Part shown: positions 16,118-24,417 of the stretch, piece after piece
Layout of the letters: each line of letters starts with the position of its first letter
How positions within the stretch are numbered: the stretch's first letter is position 1
Assembly: GCA_027483345.1 (NCBI GenBank)
Contig: JAIXUV010000007.1
Location: 1 to 34,840 of the forward strand
Direction of reading: 5' to 3'
Source of the DNA: Verrucomicrobiales bacterium
Lineage (GTDB): Bacteria; Verrucomicrobiota; Verrucomicrobiia; Limisphaerales; UBA9464
DNA length: 34,840 nucleotides
Notes under the pieces: model-generated
What the model saw: the letters and a program-made list of their open reading frames with translations, nothing else
Told to the model about the DNA's origin: nothing
The model's database searches: none
Made by a program: the position numbers and the translations under genes

Positions 16118-18841
16118 ATGAAGAACAACACCGCCGGAAACACCCGAACCAACGCGGGCCTGGTCTGCCTCGCGGTGCTGGCGGCGGTGGTCGCCGTCCT
16201 CTTCCGCGGAAGCTTCGTCCCAGGGCAGCTCGCCTTCGCCAACGACGCCCCGTTCGGCCTGATGGACGCCTTTTCCGAGCTTCGCTGGAGCCATTTCTGG
16301 CGGGGCGCCTGGGTGCAGGCCAACTGGGTGGGTTCGGAGGTGCTTCCACTCCAGCCGAGCTTCACCCACCTCTGGTTCCTCGTGGGCGGCTCGGTCTTCT
16401 TCAACAAGTTCATCGGACCGCTCTCGCTGCTGTTCTTCGGGTTCTCCGCCTACGTCTTCGGAAGGAGCCAGAAGTTCTCCCACTGGGTCGCCGGTCTGAT
16501 GGGCATCGCCGCGGCGTTGAACGGGGACATCCTCTCTCATGCGTGCTGGGGACTCGGCGGACGGGCCGTGTACCTGGGGTTCTTCCTCCTCGCGGCGGCG
16601 GCGGTCGGCCGTTCCGTGGCCGGCGGACGCGCCTGGCTTCGGCTCATCCCCGCGGGCCTCTGCATCGGATTGGTCGTGGTCGAGGGCGCTGACACCGGGG
16701 CCATCCAGAGCGTCTACTTCGCCGCGTTCCTCTTCTTCCACGAGTGGGTCTCGACCGGCGGGAAACCCCGGGCGCTGGCCACCGCCGCCGCCAAGCTCAC
16801 GGTGATCGTCGCCGTGTCCGCCCTCGTTTCGGCCCTCGCCCTCAGCAGCCTCGTCGGCACCCAGATCCAGGGTGTCGCCGGCACCGCCCAGGACGAGGCC
16901 ACCCGCCAGAAGCGCTGGGAATTCGCCACCGGATGGAGTTATCCGCCGGCCGAGGTGACCCGTTTCGCCGTGCCCGGCATCAAGGGCTACCGGATGGACA
17001 CCCCGGAGGGAGGCAACTACTGGGGTGACGTGGGTTCCGACGGCAGCCCGCCCCGATTTTCCGGTGGCGGCGAGTATGCTGGCATCCTGGTCCTGCTGAT
17101 GGCGGCTTGGGCCGTGGCGCGGGCCGCGGTGGGACGTCCGGGGCAGGCCGGCCAACCCTTCGACACCCGGGAACGGCGGCTGATCGGCTTCTGGGCCATC
17201 GGGTCCTTCCTCTCGCTCCTGTTCGCCTTCGGCCATTTCGCCCCGTTCTACAGGCTGCTCTACCAGCTGCCCTACTTCTCCACGATCCGCATCCCGATGA
17301 AGTTCCTCCATCCGATGCACCTCGGTCTGATCGTGCTCTTCGGATACGGACTGGAAGGCCTTCGCCGCAATCACCTCGGCGGAAACGCTCCCTGGGGCGG
17401 CGGGCTCGTGGAGCGGATCGCCTCATGGTGGCGTGGGGCGAAGGGCTTCGAACGCGGCTGGCGGAACGGACTGATGCTGGTCGTCGTCGGCGGCGTGGTC
17501 GCGGCCACGGTGTACGGTTCGTCGACCTCCGCCCTCACCAAGACGCTGTCCCGCACGCCCGGGATCGATGCCGCCGAAGCCCCGGTGATCGCGGCGTTCT
17601 CGGTCCGGGAGGTCTGGATCAGCGTCGGCTTCCTCGCCGCCTACGGGGCCATCCTCGCCGCGGTCGCGGCCGGTCATTGGGCCGGACGCGAGAAGGCCGC
17701 GATGCTGACGCTCGGGGTGGTACTCACCGCCGACCTCTACCGTGCCAGCGTCCCCTGGGTGCAGCACTACGACTACGAACGCCGCTACCAGAGCAACGCC
17801 GTCATCGACCTCCTCCGGACCAACGCCTCGGAGGGCCGCATGACTGCCCGGATTTCTCCCCGCCTGCGGGCCGGCTTCACCCGCCCCCGCGATGGTACCT
17901 TCCCGGCGGTCCTGAACCAGTGGCTGGAACACCACTTCCAGAAGTTCCGGGTGCAGACGTTGGACATCATCCAGATGTCCCGTGTCCCGCAGCTCGACGA
18001 GGACTTCCTGGTGGCCTTCGAGCCGGCGAACCCCGGGATCGCGCAGGCGATGGCGGGCTATGCCTTGGAGCTGCCCAACCTCGAGCCGGACCAGGCCGCC
18101 CAGGTGCGCCAACTCCTCGCCGCGGCGGGTCCGACGAACTTCCCGGTGATGCGACGCCTCTGGGAGCTGACCAACACCCGGTACATCGTCGGCGCCGGTG
18201 GTCTTTCGGAATTCCTCAACGCCCAGTTCGATCCGCAGCAACGGCGCTTCAGCAACCGCCTCGAATTCGGGCTCTCGCTCAAGCCCGACAGCGCAGCCAA
18301 CCGGAATCCGACCCTCGACGACATCACCGCCGTCGCCCAACCCGGCGGCGGCTACTCGGTGGTGGAGTTCACCGGGGCGTTGCCACGGGCGAAGTTCTTC
18401 ACCCGATGGCAGACCGAGACCAACACCGCCACGGCGTTGTCCCGGCTCGTCGACCCGCGGTTCGATCCGCAGGCGGAGGTGATCCTGGCGGACGACATCG
18501 GCTCGCCGCCGTCGTCGCCGGATCCCGCCGCCAAGGCGACGATCGAATCCTGGTTGCCGCGCGACCAGGTCGTGCGGACCCGATCCGGCCAGCCGGGTGT
18601 GATGCTCTTGGTCCAACGCTGGCATCCCGACTGGAAGGCAACCGTCGACGGGAAGCCCGTTCCGCTGCTCCGGGCCAACCACCTCTTCTCCGGCGTCGCG
18701 GTTCCCGCCGGCGAACACGTCGTGGAACTGCACTACCAGCCGTCGCGTCCCGCCCTCTGGATCACCTTGGCCGCCATGGCCGCCGGTGCCGTTTCGCTCC
18801 TGCTCCTGGCGCGGGCGGGCCCGGTTTCCGCCGAGGAGTGA
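16118..18841 (+). CDS. YfhO-like polytopic membrane protein
   Basis: A 907-residue multi-span membrane protein. About ten or more hydrophobic segments occur in the first 600 residues (e.g. GLVCLAVLAAVVAVLF, FNKFIGPLSLLFFGFSAYVFG, LIGFWAIGSFLSLLFAFGHF). A large soluble, presumably extracytoplasmic, region follows, and then a final helix near 880-900. The segment before it, WHPDWKATVDGKPVPLLRAN and PAGEHVVELHYQPS, is the hallmark C-terminal beta domain of YfhO proteins. In Gram-positives YfhO-type proteins act in glycosylation of lipoteichoic acid or other surface polymers; the fold is GT-C-like. Here the enzyme may transfer a lipid-linked sugar outside the inner membrane, consistent with the sugar-modifying genes on either side. 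Donor and acceptor are unknown. Confidence 0.87.
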   Translation: MKNNTAGNTRTNAGLVCLAVLAAVVAVLFRGSFVPGQLAFANDAPFGLMDAFSELRWSHFWRGAWVQANWVGSEVLPLQPSFTHLWFLVGGSVFFNKFIGPLSLLFFGFSAYVFGRSQKFSHWVAGLMGIAAALNGDILSHACWGLGGRAVYLGFFLLAAAAVGRSVAGGRAWLRLIPAGLCIGLVVVEGADTGAIQSVYFAAFLFFHEWVSTGGKPRALATAAAKLTVIVAVSALVSALALSSLVGTQIQGVAGTAQDEATRQKRWEFATGWSYPPAEVTRFAVPGIKGYRMDTPEGGNYWGDVGSDGSPPRFSGGGEYAGILVLLMAAWAVARAAVGRPGQAGQPFDTRERRLIGFWAIGSFLSLLFAFGHFAPFYRLLYQLPYFSTIRIPMKFLHPMHLGLIVLFGYGLEGLRRNHLGGNAPWGGGLVERIASWWRGAKGFERGWRNGLMLVVVGGVVAATVYGSSTSALTKTLSRTPGIDAAEAPVIAAFSVREVWISVGFLAAYGAILAAVAAGHWAGREKAAMLTLGVVLTADLYRASVPWVQHYDYERRYQSNAVIDLLRTNASEGRMTARISPRLRAGFTRPRDGTFPAVLNQWLEHHFQKFRVQTLDIIQMSRVPQLDEDFLVAFEPANPGIAQAMAGYALELPNLEPDQAAQVRQLLAAAGPTNFPVMRRLWELTNTRYIVGAGGLSEFLNAQFDPQQRRFSNRLEFGLSLKPDSAANRNPTLDDITAVAQPGGGYSVVEFTGALPRAKFFTRWQTETNTATALSRLVDPRFDPQAEVILADDIGSPPSSPDPAAKATIESWLPRDQVVRTRSGQPGVMLLVQRWHPDWKATVDGKPVPLLRANHLFSGVAVPAGEHVVELHYQPSRPALWITLAAMAAGAVSLLLLARAGPVSAEE

Positions 18842-18843
18842 GC

Positions 18844-19617
18844 ATGTCCACGCAACCCAGCCATCTCGACCACGTCCGCGACGACGTCTCGTACGCGGAC
18901 ATCCTCGCCAACTGGGACGCCGCCTTCTACGCGAAGTTCACCGGGGCGCTCCGCCCGTTCCGAGCCGGGGCGCGCCTGCTCGACATCGGATGCGGCGTCG
19001 GACAGGTCGTCGCCACGCTCACCCGCGAGGGCTTCGAGGCGCATGGTGTCGACGTCTCGGCCCCAAACATCGAACGCACCCATGCGTTCACCGACCGCTG
19101 CCTTCTCTACGACGGCGGCCGGCTTCCCTATCCGGACAACCACTTCGAACGCGTCGGCGCCCTCAACGTCGTCGAGCACGTCCAAGATCCCGAGGACTTC
19201 GTCCGCGAGGCCGTGCGGGTCTGCGCTCCGGGCGGCCGGGTCGTGCTGAGCAGCCCGAACTTCCTCCGCTTCCTCGGCTGGCGGGACTACCACCCGCGGA
19301 TGCGTGGCCTCGGCAACAAGTGGCGGAACCTCCAGGCGCTGCTCGGGCGTCGCCGCCGCATGCGGGAGACGCCCGAAGCCGTCCGTTTCGAACGGATGAC
19401 CCCGATCATCAAGGAGCCGTTCACGCCGGACGACGACGCCATCGTCTGCACCAACGCCCTCGACCTCGGCTTCTTCCTGAAGCGGAACGGCTGCGAACTG
19501 CTGGAGGTGGCCTGCACCGACCGGACGGTCCCCGCGTTGGTCGACTTCGCGCTGAACCTCACGCCGCTGAAGTACGGCCTGTTCAACGCCTGGGTCGTGG
19601 GGCGGAAGCGAGGCTGA
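18844..19617 (+). CDS. Class I SAM-dependent methyltransferase
   Basis: A 257-residue methyltransferase of the Methyltransf_11/23 type, with the SAM loop ARLLDIGCGVGQVVATL (about 43-59), acidic GVDVS at 68-72, and VGALNVVEHVQDPEDFVREA followed by LSSPNFLRFLGW. A C-terminal extension with several Arg clusters (LLGRRRRMRE) and an aromatic-rich end may bind the substrate or membrane. It starts 2 nt after the YfhO-like gene and closes the operon. Similar proteins in glycan clusters methylate sugars or lipid-linked intermediates; the substrate here is unknown. After its stop comes a long inverted repeat shared with the convergent dus gene. Confidence 0.87.
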   Translation: MSTQPSHLDHVRDDVSYADILANWDAAFYAKFTGALRPFRAGARLLDIGCGVGQVVATLTREGFEAHGVDVSAPNIERTHAFTDRCLLYDGGRLPYPDNHFERVGALNVVEHVQDPEDFVREAVRVCAPGGRVVLSSPNFLRFLGWRDYHPRMRGLGNKWRNLQALLGRRRRMRETPEAVRFERMTPIIKEPFTPDDDAIVCTNALDLGFFLKRNGCELLEVACTDRTVPALVDFALNLTPLKYGLFNAWVVGRKRG

Positions 19618-19632
19618 GGCGGGGCGAAGACC

Positions 19633-19775
19633 GGCCTCACGCAAAACCGCCAAGACGCGAAGGAGCAGGGGATCCGGGCCGGACGATGCCCGCCACGGTT
19701 CGGGGATCAGTCCCCTTTCGGGCAACCCGAGGCATCCCCCTCTTCCTTGGCGTCTTGGCGTTTTTGCGTGAGGCC
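19633..19775. repeat. Long structured inverted repeat with 8-bp periodicity between convergent genes
   Basis: The left arm from 19633 (GGCCTCACGCAAAACCGC onward, about 40 nt) is almost the reverse complement of the right arm ending at 19775, with only a few mismatches. Each arm contains degenerate 8-bp units (CGCAAAAC, CGCCAAGA, CGCGAAGG). Inside lie nested hairpins: TGCCCG (19687-19692) with CGGGCA (19719-19724), and GGGGA (19702-19706) with TCCCC (19711-19715). It fills the gap between the methyltransferase and dus genes and may end both transcripts. The CACGCAAA..CGC..AAGACGC pattern resembles a repeat I recall from intergenic regions of environmental genomes, so it may be a dispersed element. 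Confidence 0.75.
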
Positions 19776-19785
19776 TCCGCCGGCG

Positions 19786-20901
19786 TCACCAGACCTCGAC
19801 CGGCCCCTTGGGCACCGGGATCGCCTCGCGCCGGAGGCTGGCCGGTTCGTCCGGGTCGCGCATGAAGCTGGCGACCATCGGCGCCATCCTGTAGCGCGGT
19901 GTCAGTTCGCCGTGCTCGTCGCAGAACTGGCGGCGCCAGACGCGGTAGTTCCCCACGATCTCGTGGTATTGTTCCCGCGTCTCCAGTCGGACGATCCGCT
20001 TGCTGAACTCGTTCGCCGGACCGAATCGCTTCGCATACCAGGGGCCGACCTTCCGGAACATCACGCAGCCGTGCTTCTCCCCGAAGACCTCCACCATCAG
20101 GTCGAGGTGCCGGCCCATCACCGCCAACCGATCCTCGAAGGACGGTTCGGGCGGGAGGATTCCGGAGTCCAGATAGCGGCGTGTGCGGACGAAGATCCAG
20201 GGATCGTAGAACGCCCCGCGACCCACGCTCACGCCGTGGCATCCGGTGTCGTCGAACATCCGCTTCGCCGCATCGGGAGTGGTGACATCGCCGTTGCCGA
20301 TGACTGGGATCCGACGCGCGGCCTGCACCACGGAGCGGATGCCGGCGAGGTTCACGGTCCCGGTGAAACCCTGTTCGCGGGTTCGGCCATGGATGAAGAT
20401 CCCGGCGATGCCCGTGTCCTCGAGGGCGCGCACGAGATCTGGCGCGGTGATGTTCTCGTCATCCCAGCCGAGGCGCATCTTCGCCGTCACCGGGATCCGG
20501 AGGGCGCCAACCATGGTGCGGACGAGATGCTGGGTGCGGGCGTGGTCGGTCATCATCGCCGAGCCGCCGCCGGTCTTGCAGACCTTGCGGACCGGGCAGC
20601 CCATGTTGATGTCGATGGCCGACACGCCGGACTCCTGGAGCATCACGGCGGCGTCGCGCATCTCCTCGGGCACGGAGCCGAAGAGCTGGACCGCGAGGGG
20701 ACGGTCCTGGGCGTTGGTCTCGACCAGCTTGAAGGCCTTGGGATTCCGCTCGATCAGGGAGCGGGCGTTGACCAGGTCCGTGGTGGCGAGATCGATGCCG
20801 CCGACCTCCCGCACGACGATGCGGAAGGGCAGGTTGGTGTAGCCGGCGAGCGGCGACAGGAAGAGGTTGGACTTCAGCTCCAACGAGCCGAACCGGATCA
20901 T
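19786..20901 (-). CDS. tRNA-dihydrouridine synthase (DusB-like)
   Basis: A 371-residue flavoenzyme that reduces uridines in tRNA to dihydrouridine using FMN and NADPH. Seen: SPLAGYTNLPFRIVVRE (FMN-binding start of the TIM barrel), DINMGCPVRKVCKTGGGSAM with the catalytic Cys expected at C102, VTAKMRLGWDD, IFIHGRTREQGFTG, and the phosphate-binding VIGNGDVTTPDAAKRM and GVSVGRGAFYDPWIF. The C-terminal helical tRNA-binding domain follows, extending to PVPKGPVEVW. It is about 50 residues longer than Escherichia coli DusB. The ATG at 20901 sits 6 nt after a TAGGCT box and has no Shine-Dalgarno, suggesting a leaderless mRNA. It is separated from the PEP-CTERM gene by a strong terminator, so it is transcribed alone. 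Confidence 0.94.
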   Translation of the reverse strand: MIRFGSLELKSNLFLSPLAGYTNLPFRIVVREVGGIDLATTDLVNARSLIERNPKAFKLVETNAQDRPLAVQLFGSVPEEMRDAAVMLQESGVSAIDINMGCPVRKVCKTGGGSAMMTDHARTQHLVRTMVGALRIPVTAKMRLGWDDENITAPDLVRALEDTGIAGIFIHGRTREQGFTGTVNLAGIRSVVQAARRIPVIGNGDVTTPDAAKRMFDDTGCHGVSVGRGAFYDPWIFVRTRRYLDSGILPPEPSFEDRLAVMGRHLDLMVEVFGEKHGCVMFRKVGPWYAKRFGPANEFSKRIVRLETREQYHEIVGNYRVWRRQFCDEHGELTPRYRMAPMVASFMRDPDEPASLRREAIPVPKGPVEVW

Positions 20902-20907
20902 GCCCAG

Positions 20908-20913
20908 AGCCTA
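20908..20913 (-). promoter_or_regulatory. -10-like TAGGCT giving a leaderless start for dus
   Basis: On the minus strand TAGGCT ends 6 nt before the ATG, so the predicted transcription start is the A of the start codon. The -35 region is weak. The box lies just past the terminator of the upstream PEP-CTERM gene, where a separate promoter is needed. Confidence 0.45.
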
Positions 20914-20933
20914 TCCCCGAACGGAGCCCGGTG

Positions 20934-20965
20934 GAAAAAGGAAAGCCGCCCCGGAGGGCGGCTTT
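20934..20965 (-). terminator. Intrinsic terminator of the PEP-CTERM gene
   Basis: AAAGCCGCCC (20942-20951) pairs perfectly with GGGCGGCTTT (20956-20965), loop CGGA. On the minus strand it is followed by CCTTTTT (U-tract at 20935-20939). Confidence 0.92.
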
Positions 20966-20990
20966 CGAAGGGACCGGAGGAATCCGGTGG

Positions 20991-21668
20991 TCAGGCGGCC
21001 TTGCGGCGGCGATACCACTGGTGGCCGCCGATGGCCGCCAACGCGACGATGGCCGCGTAGGTGCTGGGCTCAGGAACACCGGTGGGAACAGCGGAACCGA
21101 AGGTGACGTTGTCGAAAGCCACCTGATCGGCGGTACCTCCGAAATCAACGGAGCGGGCGGTACCGGAAAAGGAGACGCCCACCGGGAAGAAGGGACTGTA
21201 GGCGCCAGTGGGATCGCCGCCGTCGCTGGAGGTCACCGCCAAGGGAATCGTGGCCAGCAGATTTCCGGTCTTGTTGATCCCGTCGTAGACCGACACCGAG
21301 GCTGGGACACTGATCGAAGAATAGTAGAAGGAAAAGCCGGTGGTGAATCCCGCGGGATAATTCATTACCGCCGTTGAGCTCAGGAAGAACAGTACGGTGC
21401 TGGGACTGGGCTCACCGCCGAAGTTCCCGCCACCTGGGTTGACATCAGAGTCGATGATCGCCAAGGCATCGGAGCTGAAGCTGACGCCGTAGTTCACACC
21501 GGGTCCGGACCCCGAGCCACCCAGACCTCCGTTGTAGAAATTCAGGACAGGCTCCAGGTTCTGCAAACCTTCGAAGGTCAGAGTCGTCACCTGCGCGGAC
21601 AAGGTGGCGGTGGACAACGCGGCGAGCAGGACAAGGCCTGCGGCCTTTCGAGTGTGCTGGCGGATCAT
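20991..21668 (-). CDS. Short PEP-CTERM secreted protein
   Basis: A 225-residue exported protein. The signal peptide is MIRQHTRKAAGLVLLAALS with cleavage likely after LSAQ. The mature part is rich in Gly, Ser and aromatic residues (TLTFEGLQNLEPVLNFYNGG, GFTTGFSFYYSSIS, FSGTARSVDFGGTADQVAFD). This pattern is common in PEP-CTERM proteins with a jelly-roll-like domain predicted to be exopolysaccharide-associated. The C-terminus VPEPSTYAAIVALAAIGG followed by HQWYRRRKAA is a clear PEP-CTERM signal. The start at 21668 gives the signal peptide; the in-frame extension upstream to 21947 is non-coding in character. The 279-bp gap to the kinase gene holds no other gene. A strong terminator follows the stop. 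Confidence 0.86.
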   Translation of the reverse strand: MIRQHTRKAAGLVLLAALSTATLSAQVTTLTFEGLQNLEPVLNFYNGGLGGSGSGPGVNYGVSFSSDALAIIDSDVNPGGGNFGGEPSPSTVLFFLSSTAVMNYPAGFTTGFSFYYSSISVPASVSVYDGINKTGNLLATIPLAVTSSDGGDPTGAYSPFFPVGVSFSGTARSVDFGGTADQVAFDNVTFGSAVPTGVPEPSTYAAIVALAAIGGHQWYRRRKAA

Positions 21669-21947
21669 GGGCGGATGGGATGGGTTAAGCTTGGACTCTG
21701 AACTTGCCTTAGGGAAAAACAAACTCCGGGGTCCAGTCAAGCCCTCTGGATGTGACCCATAGTTACGAGTTCCTAGGGTAAACGCCCGACCATTTTGCCA
21801 GGTCCGACTGAGGATCAGTCGAAGAGGTATCGAGAACGGGGGCAAAGGGAGGCCAAGTCCGGGAAAGCGCCATTGGCAAGGCGTGGTTTCCGCTGGAAGC
21901 CAGCCAATGCTCCCACGTTGGGGCAGAATTCGATTCCGGGTCTGCAA

Positions 21948-24284
21948 CTACCTTTCTTCCAACGCGATCCGGATGGTGGCGGCCGGCGGCGCGGCGCCCG
22001 GATTGGCCTTGCGGCTTCCGCGGATCTTTCTACTGCGAGTCCCGTATTGTCGCCACCAGGTTCGCTGGCGTTCCGGGGTCCAGGGCTTTTCCACCGGGCA
22101 GGCGTCCAAGCGCGCGAGGAAGGCCTCCATCGACCCCGGGCGACCTGCCGGTTCCTTGGCGAGGCAATCCAGGATGAGGCCTTCCAATTCCGGGCCGAGG
22201 GCTCCGGGAACCTTCCGGTCGAGGGCCACCGGTTCCGCCGTCAGGTGCAGATCCCAGATGGCCTCCACGCTGTCGGCGACGAACACCGGTTGGCCGGTGG
22301 CCAGGTGGTAGGCCACCGCGCCCAGCGCATAGATGTCGGTGGACACGTCGCCGTGACCCGGGGTCCGGATCGTCTCCGGCGCCATGTACAACGGCGTGCC
22401 GAGGAACCGGGCTGCCTGGGTTGGAATCGAGTCGGGCCCCGTACCCGCGGACACCTCCCGGACCAGTCCGAAGTCGAGCACCTTCACCGTGTCGGGGATG
22501 CCACCCCGTTCGCAGAGGAACAGGTTGCCCGGCTTGATGTCCCGGTGGATCAGGCCCGCGGCATGGGCTTCCTGGAGCGAGCCGGCCGCCTGCCGGAGCA
22601 GGTGGATGAGCCGTTCCTGCGGCACGGGACCATGACGGTCGACCAGTTCCTCCCAGGTCATCCCCTCCAGGAGTTCCATGGCGTAGTAGAAGATGCCGTC
22701 CGCGGTGTGGCCGTAGTCGTACACCTGGATGGTGTTCGGATGGGTGAGCCGGCAGGTCAGCTGGACCTCGTGCTCGAACTGCCGGATGAGGCCTTCGTCG
22801 GCGCGGTCGGGCAGCAGCAGCTTCACGGCGGTGTCGCGGCGCAGAAGCGCGTGGCGTCCGCGGTACACGACACCCATCGCCCCTTCGCCGATCCGTTCCA
22901 GCAGGGTGTATTGTCCGAGCTGGCGTGCGCGCAACTGGGCCTCGTTGAACCGCCGGCGCCAAACCGAACCGGCGTGTGAGGCCACGATCCCGACCACCGC
23001 GCCCAGCACCACGAACAGCAGCAGGATCCGGAAGATCCAACGGAGGACCCGAAGGGACCGGAAGGCCTCGTCGGCGTCGATCTTCGTGACCACGCCGAAA
23101 TGGTGTTCCTCCACCCATTGCCACGCGCCGACCACGGGTACCCCGCGGTAGTCGCGGGTCGGCTCCACGCTGACGCCGGTCGGCTCGTTGATCGCGCGGG
23201 AGACAAGCGTCATCAGGGCCCGGTCCGCTTCGTCGATCGACGCCTTTCCTCCGCGGGTCAGGTCGAGCCCGGGATCGCGGAGGACGAGGTTCAGCGCAGA
23301 CGTGACCCCCGGGGAGTTGGTGAGCAGTTCGAGTTGACGCAGCGGTTCCTCGAAGCGGCTCTGGGAAAGCAGACGTCCTTCAGGATCGAAGGCGAAGGTC
23401 TCGCCGCTTTTCCCGGTTCGGGCCACCGAAAGGACCCGTGTGAACTCCGCCTCGGGGCGCAGCACCAAGGCCAGTACGCCTTGGATCCGTCCTGCGTCGT
23501 CCCGGACCGGCGCCAGGACCTGCATCACCTGCAGTTCGCCACGCGGCGCGTTCGTGGAAGGCGAAGCCATCCGCGGGCGCGTTCCGCCCGCTCCGCCGAA
23601 GCCCGGAGGGCCTGTCGGTGGACCGTTGGTTCCGCCGGGTCCTCCACGTCCCATCCAACCCAGGCCTCCACCGCGTCCCCCGGACACTCCCGGTCCAGGG
23701 CGTCCCGCGGGGCGGATGGGCTTGAAGGGCGTGATCAACGCCGGTTCGCCCGTCGCGAGCACGCGCTGGTAGAGTTCGGAATGGTCCGAGGGAACCGTGG
23801 TGCCGGGACGGATCCGCATCCGGCCCGTGCTGGCCACCACCCGGTTGTTGGTGCCCACGAGGACCGCGGAGACGTAGCCGGCGAGCTGGATGCGGTCCTC
23901 GAGTCCGAAGGAAAGCCGGCTGAACGGCGAATTGGTCCCGCCACCGGGTCCGGGTCCCGGTCCGGATGGCTGGGCAAACGTCCGCGACTGCTGGAGCGCG
24001 GCGCTCGCGGGTTCGCGGACGGTCGGGTCGCTGGCCAGCAGCTTCGCCGTGCGCAGTTGCCCTTGGATCCAGAGTTCCAAGGCGGTGACGTTCGCCTTGA
24101 GGTCGGTTTCGAGTTCGCTGCGCAGCCCGTCTTCCAGCGTCCGTCGCACCGCTCCCAGGCTCCACCCGCCGATGCCCGCGATCAGTGCGGCGGCGAGCAA
24201 CGTCCCCAGAAGAAGCGTCCGATGGCGGAGGAACGCCTTTCTTGTCCAACTGGATCCGGATGCGGGGAGGGAGGAATCGGTCAC
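21948..24284 (-). CDS. Membrane Ser/Thr protein kinase with N-terminal extracytoplasmic sensor
   Basis: A 778-residue Hanks-type kinase with reversed topology. A membrane helix at about 23-42 is followed by a large extracytoplasmic Cache-like region (about 45-412), with VSAVLVGTNNRVVASTGRM, LVLRPEAEFTRVL, FAFDPEGRLLSQSR, GVPVVGAWQWVEEHHFGVVT. This region contains a Gly/Pro-rich insert at about 193-245. A second helix lies at about 415-436 and a C-terminal kinase domain spans 459-730. Kinase motifs are complete: G466EGAMGVVYRG, K488 in AVKLLL, HRDIKPGN (580-587), DFG (604-606) and APE (635-637). Typical PknB-like kinases have the catalytic domain first. The layout parallels chemoreceptors and histidine kinases and suggests direct sensing of an external ligand. 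It starts with GTG; no phosphatase or forkhead-associated partner is adjacent. Confidence 0.9.
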   Translation of the reverse strand: MTDSSLPASGSSWTRKAFLRHRTLLLGTLLAAALIAGIGGWSLGAVRRTLEDGLRSELETDLKANVTALELWIQGQLRTAKLLASDPTVREPASAALQQSRTFAQPSGPGPGPGGGTNSPFSRLSFGLEDRIQLAGYVSAVLVGTNNRVVASTGRMRIRPGTTVPSDHSELYQRVLATGEPALITPFKPIRPAGRPGPGVSGGRGGGLGWMGRGGPGGTNGPPTGPPGFGGAGGTRPRMASPSTNAPRGELQVMQVLAPVRDDAGRIQGVLALVLRPEAEFTRVLSVARTGKSGETFAFDPEGRLLSQSRFEEPLRQLELLTNSPGVTSALNLVLRDPGLDLTRGGKASIDEADRALMTLVSRAINEPTGVSVEPTRDYRGVPVVGAWQWVEEHHFGVVTKIDADEAFRSLRVLRWIFRILLLFVVLGAVVGIVASHAGSVWRRRFNEAQLRARQLGQYTLLERIGEGAMGVVYRGRHALLRRDTAVKLLLPDRADEGLIRQFEHEVQLTCRLTHPNTIQVYDYGHTADGIFYYAMELLEGMTWEELVDRHGPVPQERLIHLLRQAAGSLQEAHAAGLIHRDIKPGNLFLCERGGIPDTVKVLDFGLVREVSAGTGPDSIPTQAARFLGTPLYMAPETIRTPGHGDVSTDIYALGAVAYHLATGQPVFVADSVEAIWDLHLTAEPVALDRKVPGALGPELEGLILDCLAKEPAGRPGSMEAFLARLDACPVEKPWTPERQRTWWRQYGTRSRKIRGSRKANPGAAPPAATIRIALEER

Positions 24285-24352
24285 CGTGGCCGAGGAGACC
24301 GCCGGGGCCCATGCGAGGATACAACCACGGCGTGGAACATCCCGACTGCCCG

Positions 24353-24395
24353 AAAGGAAGAAACCCGGTCCCCGTCTTCAAGACAGGAACCGGGT
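24353..24395 (-). terminator. Intrinsic terminator of hsp20
   Basis: ACCCGGT (24363-24369) and ACCGGGT (24389-24395) form the base, with GTCTT/AAGAC pairing inside. On the minus strand TTTCTTCCTTT follows. Confidence 0.75.
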
Positions 24396-24417
24396 CGTAG
24401 AGCAACTTCGGACCGGA

